Shown here: positions 1-8,420 of the stretch, in pieces
Numbering within the stretch: the stretch's first letter is position 1
Layout: every line of letters starts with the position of its first letter
NCBI RefSeq assembly: GCF_041058985.1
Contig: NZ_JBEHZE010000001.1
Span: 310,001 to 374,000, forward strand
Direction: 5' to 3'
DNA from: Hyphococcus lacteus
GTDB taxonomy: Bacteria > Pseudomonadota > Alphaproteobacteria > Caulobacterales > Parvularculaceae
DNA: 64,000 bases
Translations under genes and position numbers: made by a program
Notes under the pieces: generated by a model
Databases searched by the model: none
What the model was told of the DNA's origin: nothing
Seen by the model: the letters and a program-made list of their open reading frames with translations, nothing else

Positions 1-93
1 AACGAACATGATGATCAGAAGGACATTTCCGCCTGCGCCAAGGAAATCCATTAGCGCGTCATAGGCGATCGCCGGATTTAGTAACTCGAGCAT
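1..93 (-). CDS. MotA/TolQ/ExbB proton channel family protein, N-terminal part only
   Basis: The first 31 codons are visible, from an ATG at 93, before the gene runs out of the window. The peptide begins MLELLNPAIAYDALMDFLGA and then enters a hydrophobic stretch (NVLLIIMFV), the usual beginning of the short ExbB2-type subunit. It follows a long ExbB-like protein and a DUF3450 protein on the same strand, which is the order of TonB2-type clusters (DUF3450, TtpC, ExbB2, ExbD2, TonB2). In that family it forms the inner-membrane proton channel that energises TonB. Function is inferred from this short start and its neighbours. Confidence 0.7.
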   Translation of the reverse strand, partial: MLELLNPAIAYDALMDFLGAGGNVLLIIMFV

Positions 94-135
94 TCTCGAG
101 ACCCCTTTCCCTAGTCGGGTGGAGGGACCGGGCTA

Positions 136-1515
136 TTAAGCCCGGCCGCCTTCCGCATGTTCAGCAATGATGCCAGCGGCTTGCTCTTCTAGAATTTGCG
201 AGACGCGCTTAGACGCACCAGCCGCAAAGGCGTGAAGAAGAAGAAGCGGGATCGCAGCAACAAGACCAAGCACCGTTGTGACAAGCGCTTCAGAGATACC
301 AGACGCCATGATCTGTGGATCGCCTGTACCGAAGAGCGTGATCGCCTGGAAGGTGTTGATCATACCGATAACCGTACCAAGAAGGCCAAGTAGTGGTGCA
401 ACAGCCGCAAGAACCTTGATGAGGTTGAGGCCACTTTCGAGTTTTGGCACCTCTTTTAGGATCGCATCATCAAGCTTGAGTGCAACCGTTTCGACATCAT
501 TCGAATTGGTGTTCTCGTAAGCCAACATAACGCGGCCAAGTGGGTTTGATTTCGATGCTTTTTTGCGACGAACCTGACCACGAACAGCACCAGCCGTCAT
601 TGTCAGTGTAACCCATTTGTAGATACCAAGGAGCGAACCAAGAAGCGCAGCAACGATGATCACCTTACCGATGAAACGACCTTGATCGATCCGCTCTTTA
701 AGTGTCGGTGCTGAAACGCTGAGGTTCAGAAGCTGACCAAGCGCAGGGTCGATCGCGGCGCGAACAAACCCCTCACCAGAAGCATTTTCAACTTTAGAAG
801 CTGCTCCGGTGACGTCACTAGCTGGCTGACGCGCGAGGAATTTAAGGCTTCCCGTTTCGCTATCGAGCGTAAGGAACTTGCCGTCAGAGAACGCAACGAA
901 AGGACCAACGCGGGTCACGTTTGCGGTAGCGGCTTCACCATTTGCGAGACGAATGTCTGCTGGGAAGGTCGCTGTTTTGCCCTGCTCTGCCATTTGCTGG
1001 ATCATAATTTCCCACAAATCACGAAGCTGTTCTTCAGTTGGCAGTTTCTCTGTTTGCGCAAGCTCAGTTAGTGCTTGGCTACGACCAGGGAACTGCGCAG
1101 AAATGATTGAACCTTTGATCTGAGCGTTCAAGTCAGCAGCAGCCGTACGCGCCGCACCAAACAACTCTTGGAATTCGCCCTGCTTAGACGCGAGTTCCTG
1201 ATCGAGTTCAGCAATCGTATTTTTATTGGTTTCCATTACACCTTCGAGGCGTGTGGATTCCGCAGCCGCCGCAGTCACCTGCTGGCGCACCTGATTAAGA
1301 AGCGCCTGTTGCTGATTACGTTCAGCCAAAAAGCGCTGTTCACGCTCTCTGTTTTCCGCGCTGACTTCACGGCGCTCGGCGCGAACCGCGCTGAGGACCT
1401 GATCAAGTGTTAATTGCTGGGCGTCAGCCGATGCCATTCCGCCCGTTGAAAGATCCATGCTCACCGCGGCAACGCCGGCGATCAGGGAAAGAGATGCAAG
1501 TTTGAAGAATTTCAT
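136..1515 (-). CDS. Long MotA/TolQ/ExbB-type protein (TtpC-like) of a TonB2 system
   Basis: 459 residues. A signal peptide (about 1-43, ending ASADA) is followed by a periplasmic coiled coil rich in Gln, Glu and Arg (about 45-130), a globular part, a first membrane helix near 285-310, and a C-terminal ExbB/TolQ core with PLLGLLGTVIGMINTF and LVTTVLGLVAAIPLLLL. This matches the TtpC layout, an ExbB-like protein with a long periplasmic extension. TtpC proteins are needed with ExbB2-ExbD2-TonB2 for iron-complex uptake in Vibrio. The ATG at 1515 was chosen because it opens directly into the signal peptide; a TTG 11 codons upstream is in frame. It lies 33 bp after the DUF3450 gene and 42 bp before the ExbB gene, so one operon is likely. 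Confidence 0.85.
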   Translation of the reverse strand: MKFFKLASLSLIAGVAAVSMDLSTGGMASADAQQLTLDQVLSAVRAERREVSAENREREQRFLAERNQQQALLNQVRQQVTAAAAESTRLEGVMETNKNTIAELDQELASKQGEFQELFGAARTAAADLNAQIKGSIISAQFPGRSQALTELAQTEKLPTEEQLRDLWEIMIQQMAEQGKTATFPADIRLANGEAATANVTRVGPFVAFSDGKFLTLDSETGSLKFLARQPASDVTGAASKVENASGEGFVRAAIDPALGQLLNLSVSAPTLKERIDQGRFIGKVIIVAALLGSLLGIYKWVTLTMTAGAVRGQVRRKKASKSNPLGRVMLAYENTNSNDVETVALKLDDAILKEVPKLESGLNLIKVLAAVAPLLGLLGTVIGMINTFQAITLFGTGDPQIMASGISEALVTTVLGLVAAIPLLLLHAFAAGASKRVSQILEEQAAGIIAEHAEGGRA

Positions 1516-1548
1516 GACTTCATATTTCCTTTTAACCGATGCCACCAA

Positions 1549-2313
1549 TTACTGCGCCGCGACCGGTGGCTTAACCGGTGCGAAGAAGATGTCAGGTGCG
1601 GTTTGCTCTTTCGCCATACGCAGAGCGAATTTTACGTCCTGCAAATAGCTGCGGTTAAGATCGGTCCAGCCACCCTGTGCTGTGTCCCAAATCCGCATCG
1701 TCGAATCATCTTCTGTCTTAAAGATCAGAGAGATACGGCCAATTTGCAGACACTCACCAGAAAGGGCCGCATCGCCGTCGCCGATCGTGCACTGTGAAAC
1801 GCCGATGGTACGGCCTTTTTCATTCTCGATCTGGTATGCCTCGACGATCAAGCGGTAACGCTGCGCCGCTGACATGTCCGGGTTATCAAGAACACCTTCG
1901 AGGCGCGCAGCACGCGCTGAACGATCTTCGATTTCGAATGGCAGGTCAGCACTAACAAGCTCACCAAAGCGCATGACCATATCTTCCATCAATGGCTGCA
2001 TAGCGCGCTGCAGACCCTCGACGTTAACGATATCATCTTGCAGCTGAGAAATTTGACGCTCTTGCGCTTCGATATTGCGCGTCAAAGACGCATTATAACG
2101 ACGCGCCGCTTCGAGCTGTTTCAAATTCGCGCGATAATCATTGAGCAGCGACGCCGTTTGATCGTCTAACTGGTCAATGCGCTGTTGTGACGTAGCAGTG
2201 TCACGCGCTGTCGCTTCACTTTCTTGCAGCGCGGGGCGGAACTGAGCCTCGGCTGGTGCGCTCAAGGCCGCCAGCACCATTGCCGCTGAACCCAAAATCG
2301 CTGTTCTCTTCAT
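1549..2313 (-). CDS. DUF3450 family periplasmic coiled-coil protein
   Basis: 254 residues from ATG 2313, which has a good Shine-Dalgarno (GGTAGGTGAGG) and opens a clear signal peptide (MKRTAILGSAAMVLAALSA, cleavage near APAEAQ). Residues about 30-115 are coiled coil; the C-terminal half contains the conserved-looking RYRLIVEAYQIENEKGR stretch. DUF3450 proteins precede TtpC in TonB2 clusters and are thought to work in the periplasm with the energising complex; the biochemical role is unknown. The frame stays open upstream for 118 more codons, with another ATG at 2439, but an N-terminal extension ahead of a signal peptide is unlikely. First gene of the likely operon. Confidence 0.85.
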   Translation of the reverse strand: MKRTAILGSAAMVLAALSAPAEAQFRPALQESEATARDTATSQQRIDQLDDQTASLLNDYRANLKQLEAARRYNASLTRNIEAQERQISQLQDDIVNVEGLQRAMQPLMEDMVMRFGELVSADLPFEIEDRSARAARLEGVLDNPDMSAAQRYRLIVEAYQIENEKGRTIGVSQCTIGDGDAALSGECLQIGRISLIFKTEDDSTMRIWDTAQGGWTDLNRSYLQDVKFALRMAKEQTAPDIFFAPVKPPVAAQ

Positions 2314-2820
2314 AATTGCCTCACCTACCGGAATATTGCGGCTAATTGAAACGGCACCATTGCCGCGGACCAATGGCGCGTCACTGCGCCGTTTTGAAAC
2401 ACGTTGCCGCGTTTCGGAAATCTGTTGGTAAACACTCATCACCCTAGATTGTCCCCTGCTTCCCTCTAAGGAATACAAGCATTGATATATTTGCCAACGA
2501 ATTGCAACGGCGTTTTTCCCCAAAGGGTAACACCGCTGGACTATTCGTTTTGTCCTGCAAGTAAAGTCGCAAGATTTAATACACCCTATACCACTCGGCG
2601 CACGAAACTCGCGCACCACCTCACACCCCGTTAGTTTGTAACAACACTCTGGGGAGCTTGCAATCATTGAATCGCATCAATTGTATACGAATGCCATTTT
2701 TTTTGGAATTTGTGCGCATACCAAAAAATAAGCACAGATGTTTCCCCCAAAGTTACGCACAACAAAACAACATGCGGAAAAACACGTCTGAGTCGTTTTA
2801 TTTTAGGTATAAATTTGTGA
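2314..2820. other. Intergenic region before the TonB2-type cluster
   Basis: 507 bp between tRNA-Gln and the DUF3450 gene. The minus strand is open for much of this stretch in frame with DUF3450, but the translation is rich in Cys and Arg and lacks family character, so I treat it as the leader of the operon. The half next to the tRNA is AT-rich with runs of A and T. No RNA gene or convincing promoter could be assigned. Confidence 0.5.
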
Positions 2821-2895
2821 TGGCTGGGGCGCCAGGATTCGAACCTGGGAATGTCGATACCAAAAACCGATGCCTTACCACTTGGCGACGCCCCA
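2821..2895 (-). tRNA. tRNA-Gln (anticodon UUG)
   Basis: On the minus strand the gene starts TGGGGCG and ends CGCCCCA-G-CCA, giving a perfect 7-bp acceptor stem with an encoded CCA. The anticodon arm has loop TTTTGGT with anticodon TTG, and the T arm contains GGTTCGAATCC. The D arm carries AAGTGGTAAGGC. All fit alphaproteobacterial tRNA-Gln, a 75-nt gene including CCA. Confidence 0.97.
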
Positions 2896-3258
2896 TCACC
2901 GCCAGACGACGCGCGCCCGACAAGAGGAAGCGGCGAGATAGCGCTTTCGGCCCTTGGTTGCAATGGGGTTGGAGGGGAAAATGTGTCGATTTTTCCCGCG
3001 ATCCACAGCCGGCCCTATACTTTATACATATACACAGGCGGAAGCGCGGCAACTGGCGCATTTGAGTGGAAGAAAAACGACCTCCGCAGGGCAAACGCCC
3101 GAATCAGCAACGCCCCTCGGCCCTTACGCCGCAAATGCGTAACAAAATTCTGTGCGGATGAACTCTATTGGCGTATGAATGCACCGGATCACCCGGCTCG
3201 GTCGAAATCTATTTGCAGGAGATATGACCTTTTACTGCCCTCCCCCCTGCGCGTAACC
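2896..3258. other. Intergenic region between GFA gene and tRNA-Gln
   Basis: 363 bp. The part next to the tRNA holds its probable promoter. The remainder, including an ACTTTATACATATACACA stretch near 3020, shows no coding pattern that I trust on either strand. Confidence 0.4.
2935..2963 (-). promoter_or_regulatory. Probable sigma70-type promoter of tRNA-Gln
   Basis: Reading the minus strand, TTGCAA (2963-2958) is followed after exactly 17 bp by TATCTC (2940-2935). Transcription would begin about 30 bp before the mature tRNA 5' end at 2895. The assignment rests on hexamer similarity and position only. Confidence 0.4.
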
Positions 3259-3693
3259 TCATCGCGCATCAAGTAAGGACAGGTCTTCTGGAAACTCGTC
3301 ATAATGCGGAGCGTTTTCGGGCACGACCTCCCACGGCGCTTTTGAACCCACAAAAATATGCGCTTTAATGTCGATGCCCGCACCATCATTAAGGCAACCC
3401 AGCGTAACACCATGCACCCGCCCTTCGACAATGCCGCAAAGGTTTGAACCACACCGCCCACAGAATTGCTTACCCGTAGTGCCGCCCGCCGGATAGGTCA
3501 CCAACAAACCTTCGCCGGCCACCCATGAAAATTGATCCGCATCCACACGAGCATAGGAATTGGCTTGCGCGCTAAAGGCTTTGCGACAGCGTGAACAATG
3601 ACATTGCCGCGCACCGTAAACATCCCCGTCGATTTTGTATTTCACACCACCGCAAAAACATTCACCTGTTCTGATTATTGTATTATTTACCAT
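3259..3693 (-). CDS. GFA family (glutathione-dependent formaldehyde-activating-like) zinc protein
   Basis: 144 residues, the usual length for a single GFA/CENP-V domain. Zinc-binding cysteines are all present: ECFCGG at 12-17, QCHCSRCRKAF at about 31-41 and FCGRCGSNL at about 77-85. The fold binds two zinc ions and covers the formaldehyde-glutathione adduct enzyme Gfa, but most members have no proven substrate, so no reaction is assigned. Start ATG at 3693. It is a single minus-strand gene with its own upstream region facing the divergent exonuclease gene. Confidence 0.85.
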   Translation of the reverse strand: MVNNTIIRTGECFCGGVKYKIDGDVYGARQCHCSRCRKAFSAQANSYARVDADQFSWVAGEGLLVTYPAGGTTGKQFCGRCGSNLCGIVEGRVHGVTLGCLNDGAGIDIKAHIFVGSKAPWEVVPENAPHYDEFPEDLSLLDAR

Positions 3694-3799
3694 CGCCGAA
3701 CGACCTTTGCTTATATTTTACTCCAAGAGTTCATAAAAAGATAAGTCAATTGGAGTTTACACTAGGAAACCCATAGAGCGCACTGTAAGGGAGAATAGT

Positions 3800-4666
3800 G
3801 TGGACTTCGTTGCACTTGACATAGAAACATCGAATTCGGATCTGACGTCAATCTGTCAAATAGGTATCGCCAAATTTGTAGGCGGACATTTTGTCGAGGG
3901 TTGGATTACCTATGTAAATCCGCAATCTTGGTTCGGAAATCGCCATACAAAAATTCATGGGATAGCGAAAAAAGATATTGCCAAGGCCCCAACGTTCAAA
4001 CAAATTTCCAATCAACTGCGTGCCCGTTTATCAGGGATGCCAGTCGTAACCCACGCACATTTTGATCGTCTAGCTATTGATGGGGCATGCAAAAAGTTTG
4101 GCGTCCCAATCATTGATTGTCGCTGGTATGATTCTTCAATTGTCGTGAGGCGTTCGTGGAAGAAATTTTCACGATTCGGATTCGGGCTTGCGAATGCGAG
4201 CAGAGAAATTGGTTATAAGTTTTCTCACCACGACGCCCTGGAGGATGCCAAGGCCGCCGGTCATATCGTTGTAGCCGCGAGCGTCAAAACCGGGAAAAGC
4301 ATTGAAACCCTGCTTTCTCAAGCGGAACATAAAATCAAAAAGAAAAAAGAATCACCGACTAAAGATCGCAATCCTAAATCGCCGCCCGGTAAGACAATTA
4401 CTTTTACCGGGACACTCTCCGTAGACCGGGAATCCCTTTTATGTCTGGTCGAAAAAGCCGGATATGAAATCGCCCCAAATGTGACGGCCACCACAGAAGT
4501 ATTATGTGTCGGCAAGTACAATGAAGCTCATATCCCTGCAGGACAAAAAAGTACAAAGCACAAGAAGGCTGAACATCTAATCAGTGAAGGGCATTCAATC
4601 CGCATCGTTACCGAGAGTGAGTTTCTGAAAATGACCGCGAACGGAAAAAACATTCACCCGTTCTGA
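3800..4666 (+). CDS. DnaQ-type 3'-5' exonuclease with C-terminal BRCT-like domain
   Basis: 288 residues. The N-terminal half is a DEDDh exonuclease: FVALDIETSN gives Asp6 and Glu8, VVTHAHFD gives the second Asp, and HHDALEDAKAAGHI gives the catalytic His and last Asp. After a Lys-rich linker (about 178-196) comes GKTITFTGTLS followed by a BRCT-like fold (about 198-285), as in NAD-dependent DNA ligase tails. Such fusions are usually annotated as exonucleases of unknown repair role. Start GTG at 3800, chosen for AAGGGAGAA just upstream. The gene looks richer in A and T than many neighbours. Role in proofreading or damage repair is inferred. Confidence 0.8.
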   Translation: MDFVALDIETSNSDLTSICQIGIAKFVGGHFVEGWITYVNPQSWFGNRHTKIHGIAKKDIAKAPTFKQISNQLRARLSGMPVVTHAHFDRLAIDGACKKFGVPIIDCRWYDSSIVVRRSWKKFSRFGFGLANASREIGYKFSHHDALEDAKAAGHIVVAASVKTGKSIETLLSQAEHKIKKKKESPTKDRNPKSPPGKTITFTGTLSVDRESLLCLVEKAGYEIAPNVTATTEVLCVGKYNEAHIPAGQKSTKHKKAEHLISEGHSIRIVTESEFLKMTANGKNIHPF

Positions 4667-4900
4667 CCATAGCTTCCCTCCACATTCTCACGCATCGATT
4701 CTCATTTTTACAAATAGCGTGAGCCAAAAACAATAACATGACAGTGCCATCCTCGGTATCGCTGTTTGTTACGCGGTGATACGGCAAATCATCAAGCGTC
4801 AGCTGAAAGCCTTGCTAAAGGGATTGGCGAAACAATGGGCTTCAGATTAGATAGAGTCCGTTAAGCTCACGACCGGTATTGAAAAAGGAAGCCATCGCCA

Positions 4901-5506
4901 ATGCACAGACTTTTTGCCTCCGCAATCGCTTTGACCGCATTGACCGCTTTGATCACACAATTTTTTGTGTCCACCGAAACAATGGGATCGCCCGGACTGG
5001 CCACCGTGCTTTGGCGAATGCTCGGTTTCTTCACTGTTCTGACGAATATCTTAGTCGTATTTACTTTTGCGCGAACGGCCATATCTGGCCAGCGGAATGG
5101 CCCTGTGTGGATCGGCGGCCTAACCCTTTGGATTTGTGCAGTCGGTGCCGTCTATCACGCGGTTCTGGCAACGCTATGGAATCCAGAAGGATTAGCGTGG
5201 TGGGCGGATCAAGGGCTGCATACGGCCGTGCCGATACTTGTTTTGATCTGGTGGCTGGGGTTTGCCGATAAAACCGGGTTGCGCCCTTATAGTGCCCTTA
5301 TGTGGCTGGTCTGGCCGTTAGTTTATTGCGCCTATGCGCTGACCCGTGGCACGGTTAGTGGATTTTACCCCTATCCATTTATTGACGTGGCAACCTTGGG
5401 TACCGGTCAAGTGGCCTTGAATATTGCCATGTTGATCATTGCGTTTGGTCTTGGCGGCCTCGGTTTAGTCGCAATCGCGCGATTATTGTCTAACAGGTCG
5501 GTTTAA
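4901..5506 (+). CDS. Pr6Pr/FAR-17a-like integral membrane protein
   Basis: 201 residues with about six membrane helices and short polar loops. The motif LGFFTVLTNILVVFTF near 41-56 and the aromatic VYHAVLATLWNPEG segment are typical of the Pr6Pr family, related to FAR-17a/AIG1-like proteins. Function is unknown; the eukaryotic relatives include hydrolases of fatty acid esters of hydroxy fatty acids, but conservation of activity is not shown here. AAGGAAG lies 9 bp before the ATG at 4901. A bidirectional terminator follows. Confidence 0.75.
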   Translation: MHRLFASAIALTALTALITQFFVSTETMGSPGLATVLWRMLGFFTVLTNILVVFTFARTAISGQRNGPVWIGGLTLWICAVGAVYHAVLATLWNPEGLAWWADQGLHTAVPILVLIWWLGFADKTGLRPYSALMWLVWPLVYCAYALTRGTVSGFYPYPFIDVATLGTGQVALNIAMLIIAFGLGGLGLVAIARLLSNRSV

Positions 5507-5548
5507 GCAGGAACGGCTGAATGAAAGCCGTGAAGTGCATTTAAGAAA

Positions 5549-5568
5549 AAGGGCCCCGCAGGGCCCTT
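5549..5568. terminator. Bidirectional rho-independent terminator
   Basis: AAGGGCCC-CGCA-GGGCCCTT forms an 8-bp perfect stem with a four-base loop, preceded by an A run (useful on the minus strand) and followed by TATAAT. It lies between the convergent Pr6Pr gene and acyl-CoA dehydrogenase. Confidence 0.8.
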
Positions 5569-5587
5569 ATAATCGCTATGCTGATGG

Positions 5588-7378
5588 TTAAGCTGTCAGC
5601 TTACCCGGATCGAGCCGCGGAAGCGCCCCCGCAGTAATGCTATCGCCCAGACCAACGGTCTCGGTTAGATAATTATCCGCGTAAAAATTCGCGATGGCAA
5701 TTTTCGCTTCATAGTAATCGGAGTCTTCGCCTTCGTTGATATAAAGCGCGGCTGCCTTTGCGCCCTGCGCGAGGTAATAGCCACCAGCCACATTGCCGAA
5801 TTGCTTTAGGTATGGCGTCGCGCCCGCGAGCACCGCAGACTGATCGTTACTCGCCGCATCGAGCAACCATTCGGTTGACGCCGTCAGCGCATCAGCCGCC
5901 GCGAGAAGCCGCGCACCAATATGTTGCAGATCATCGCGCTTCGCCGCTTCAAGGATTTTCGCCTCTGACCGGACGTCAGCAATAAAGTCCTTTGCCGCCG
6001 CGCCGCCATCGCCCTGAAGCTTGCGGCCAACAAGGTCCATGGCCTGAATGCCGTTGGTGCCTTCATAAATCGCCGCGATACGCGCATCGCGCATATGTTG
6101 GGCTGCGCCAGTTTCTTCGATATACCCCATGCCGCCATGAACCTGCACGCCGATTGACGTGACCTCATTGGCGCGATCAGTCGACCATGCTTTTGAGATC
6201 GGTGTCAGCAACCCTTCAAGCGCCTTTGCTTTTTTTCGGGCATCTTCGTCTGGCGATGAATGTGCAAGGTCATAAGCCACCGCATTCGCGTAACAGATCG
6301 CGCGGGAGGCATCGGTCAGCGCTTTCATAGAATAGACCATACGCTGAACATCGGGATGTTCATAAATCGCAATCATGTCACCGGATTTGACGCCGGGTGC
6401 CCGACCCTGTTTGCGATCCTGCGCATAGGCGAGCGCGCGTTGATAACCGCGCTCTGCAATGCCGACGCCCTGCATCCCGACATCGAGCCTTGCCGAGTTC
6501 ATCATCACGAACATGTTGCGCAGGCCTTTGTTTTCTTCGCCAAGCAACGTGCCGATACATTCACCGCTATCGCCAAACGCCATAACGCAGGTCGGGCTAC
6601 CATGCAGGCCCATTTTTTCCTCTAGCTTGATGCAGTGTGCATCATTGCGCGCACCCAGCGAGCCGTCGTCATTGACGTGGAATTTCGGTACGAGGAACAT
6701 CGAAATACCGGCTGTGCCCTCGGGGGCATCGGGAAGCCGCGCCAGCACGAGGTGAATGACATTGTCTGTCATGTCATGATCGCCATAGGTAATGAAAATT
6801 TTCTGGCCGCTAATTTTATAGGTACCGTCGCCCACCGGCTCGGCCTTTGCGCGCACCGCCGAAAGATCTGACCCCGCAGACGGTTCGGTCAGGTTCATGG
6901 TGCCGGTCCATTCGCCGGTCACCATTTTTTCAAGATAGAGTTTTTTCTGTTCATCGGTCGCCGCGTGAAGAATCGCTTTGACCGCGCCGGTGGTGAGCGT
7001 CGTGCCGATCGCGAAAGACATGCAGGCTGCGTTCAGCGCATCAACCAGCGCCACCGCTAGCGTCGAGGGCAATCCTTGTCCGCCAACATTTTCCGGAAAT
7101 GCCAATGACGACCAGCCACCTTCCACATACTGCTTATAGGCTTCTTTATAGCCGGGGCTGGTGCGCACGATGCCATTTTCGAGAACCGCACCCTCGCGGT
7201 CGCTCACATCGTTCAGCGGCGCAATGACCTGATCACAGAACTTGCCCATTTCTTCGAGAATCGCCGAGACCAGATCGTCTGACAGCTCTGGATAAGCCCC
7301 GGTTTTTTCCAGCGAGCCAAAACCCGCTGCATGCTCAAGAAGGAATCGCATATCGCGAATGGGGGTTTGAAATGTCAT
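5588..7378 (-). CDS. Acyl-CoA dehydrogenase, long form with C-terminal extension (DmdC-like)
   Basis: 596 residues, the length of the long dehydrogenases that include DmdC (3-methylmercaptopropionyl-CoA dehydrogenase). Visible features: TMNLTEPSAGSDLSAVRA (about 160-177, FAD and substrate loop), QKIFITYGDHD, RLDVGMQGVGIAERGYQRAL, and GMGYIEETGAAQHMRDARIA followed by IYEGTNGIQ, whose Glu (about 435) is the catalytic base. The last 130 residues form the extra domain of this subfamily. It oxidises an acyl-CoA to the enoyl-CoA with FAD; the exact chain or sulfur substrate cannot be told. CAGGAG lies before ATG 7378. Monocistronic. Confidence 0.9.
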   Translation of the reverse strand: MTFQTPIRDMRFLLEHAAGFGSLEKTGAYPELSDDLVSAILEEMGKFCDQVIAPLNDVSDREGAVLENGIVRTSPGYKEAYKQYVEGGWSSLAFPENVGGQGLPSTLAVALVDALNAACMSFAIGTTLTTGAVKAILHAATDEQKKLYLEKMVTGEWTGTMNLTEPSAGSDLSAVRAKAEPVGDGTYKISGQKIFITYGDHDMTDNVIHLVLARLPDAPEGTAGISMFLVPKFHVNDDGSLGARNDAHCIKLEEKMGLHGSPTCVMAFGDSGECIGTLLGEENKGLRNMFVMMNSARLDVGMQGVGIAERGYQRALAYAQDRKQGRAPGVKSGDMIAIYEHPDVQRMVYSMKALTDASRAICYANAVAYDLAHSSPDEDARKKAKALEGLLTPISKAWSTDRANEVTSIGVQVHGGMGYIEETGAAQHMRDARIAAIYEGTNGIQAMDLVGRKLQGDGGAAAKDFIADVRSEAKILEAAKRDDLQHIGARLLAAADALTASTEWLLDAASNDQSAVLAGATPYLKQFGNVAGGYYLAQGAKAAALYINEGEDSDYYEAKIAIANFYADNYLTETVGLGDSITAGALPRLDPGKLTA

Positions 7379-7732
7379 TTCTCAGCTCCTGTTTGACGCT
7401 TTATGCCGGATTACGCCGCACTTGCGAAGATGAAATGTCAGGTCCCAGTGACGCATTTGGAAATCTTTTCAGCGTCCCATTTTAGGACAGTTGTTCGGCC
7501 CGCGCCGCAGTTTCGTTAATACCTGAAGAATGGCCCTAGAAATACTATCAGGTTGTTTCTCTAAATTACCGTTCTGTAACGGTTTTTCTCATTCTGCTCT
7601 CGTGATTTCACATAGGCGTGAGACACCCACAATTCGTCGATCTATCGATTGAAAATTTTGATGGCGATAGGCATCTGCGGCTTCCCCCCGAGGCGGAATG
7701 GTCCGCCCAGTAGAAGTAGAGATACCCTCCCC
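7379..7732. other. Divergent intergenic region between dehydrogenase and outer-membrane protein
   Basis: 354 bp holding the promoters of two divergent genes. Two hairpins are visible on the plus strand: a terminator-like one at 7568-7587 and GGCGGA-ATGG-TCCGCC at 7692-7707, 26 bp before the outer-membrane protein start, where it would sit in the mRNA leader. No open frame looks coding. Confidence 0.5.
7568..7587 (+). terminator. Orphan rho-independent terminator in a divergent promoter region
   Basis: ACCGTT-CTGT-AACGGT is a 6-bp perfect stem with a tetraloop, followed by five T residues. No plus-strand gene ends here, so it would stop either a short RNA begun in this gap or the leader of the outer-membrane protein gene. 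Confidence 0.45.
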
Positions 7733-8332
7733 ATGCGTAAAATATTGATCGCAGCCTCACTGATCGGCGCAACTGCGGCAGCCACCTCAGCGAATGCGGA
7801 AAGCTACGGTAAAATTTTCGGCGGTGCCACCTATGGCAGTGACCATGATGTAGTCGTCACCACAGGCGCGGTTGCCGCCCCTGGCGAATTCGACACCGAC
7901 ACTGGTTACGCTGTTGGCGGCGCTTATGGCTACAACATTAACCAGTTTTTCGCCGTTGAAGGCGAAATCGCCTATCGTTCAAACGAGATTGATTCCTCGA
8001 CCGTCGCGGCCGCTGGCCTCGTCGATGATGACATCAATTCCCTCAGCTTTATGGGCAATGCGGTCTTTAACGCACCGACCTATGCTGGCTTTACCCCTTA
8101 TGTCGGTGCCGGTGCTGGTGTCGCGCGGATTGGCGCACTTAACGACCACGACACTGTCTTTGCCTATCAGGCATTTGGCGGCGTGAAAAAAGGCATCACT
8201 CAAAATATCGATGCTGGCCTTGAATATCGCTATTTCGATGCGGACACAGCTTCGCTCGTCAATGGCGGTACCCTCCTCGACACAGAATATGACTCACACA
8301 GCCTCAACGTTGTGTTCTCTCGCAAATTCTAA
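7733..8332 (+). CDS. Outer-membrane beta-barrel (porin-like) protein
   Basis: 199 residues from ATG 7733, which opens a signal peptide (MRKILIAASLIGATAAATSA, cleavage near ANAES). The mature part has alternating strands rich in Gly, Tyr and Phe: KIFGGATYGSDHD, YAVGGAYGYNINQFFAVEGE, AGFTPYVGAGAGVARIG and GLEYRYFD. It ends SLNVVFSRKF with the terminal Phe recognised by the BAM machinery. This is the small eight-strand OmpA-like/opacity-type barrel family. The substrate or role is unknown. An in-frame start further upstream was rejected because it would precede the signal peptide. A terminator follows. Confidence 0.85.
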   Translation: MRKILIAASLIGATAAATSANAESYGKIFGGATYGSDHDVVVTTGAVAAPGEFDTDTGYAVGGAYGYNINQFFAVEGEIAYRSNEIDSSTVAAAGLVDDDINSLSFMGNAVFNAPTYAGFTPYVGAGAGVARIGALNDHDTVFAYQAFGGVKKGITQNIDAGLEYRYFDADTASLVNGGTLLDTEYDSHSLNVVFSRKF

Positions 8333-8357
8333 GACGTCGGCCCCTCCCTGCCACGTC

Positions 8358-8387
8358 AAAGGGCGCAATGATTCATTGCGTCCTTTT
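8358..8387 (+). terminator. Rho-independent terminator of the outer-membrane protein gene
   Basis: AAAGGGCGCAATG pairs with CATTGCGTCCTTT (one G-U pair) and is followed by a T run. It ends 34 bp before the next gene, which must therefore have its own promoter or depend on read-through. Confidence 0.8.
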
Positions 8388-8420
8388 TTGTGGCGAGACG
8401 TAGTCGAAAACCAATGTTAT

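Noticed and set aside
2314..2667. N-terminal extension of the DUF3450 protein up to 2667 (or ATG 2439)
   Set aside because: It would put more than 40 basic residues before a clear signal peptide; the ATG at 2313 has the better ribosome site.
4667..4900. Minus-strand frame reading LTLDDLPYHRVTNSD near 4720-4810
   Set aside because: It looks mildly protein-like but has no start codon, ends in a stop at once upstream and continues antisense into the exonuclease gene; no family recognised.
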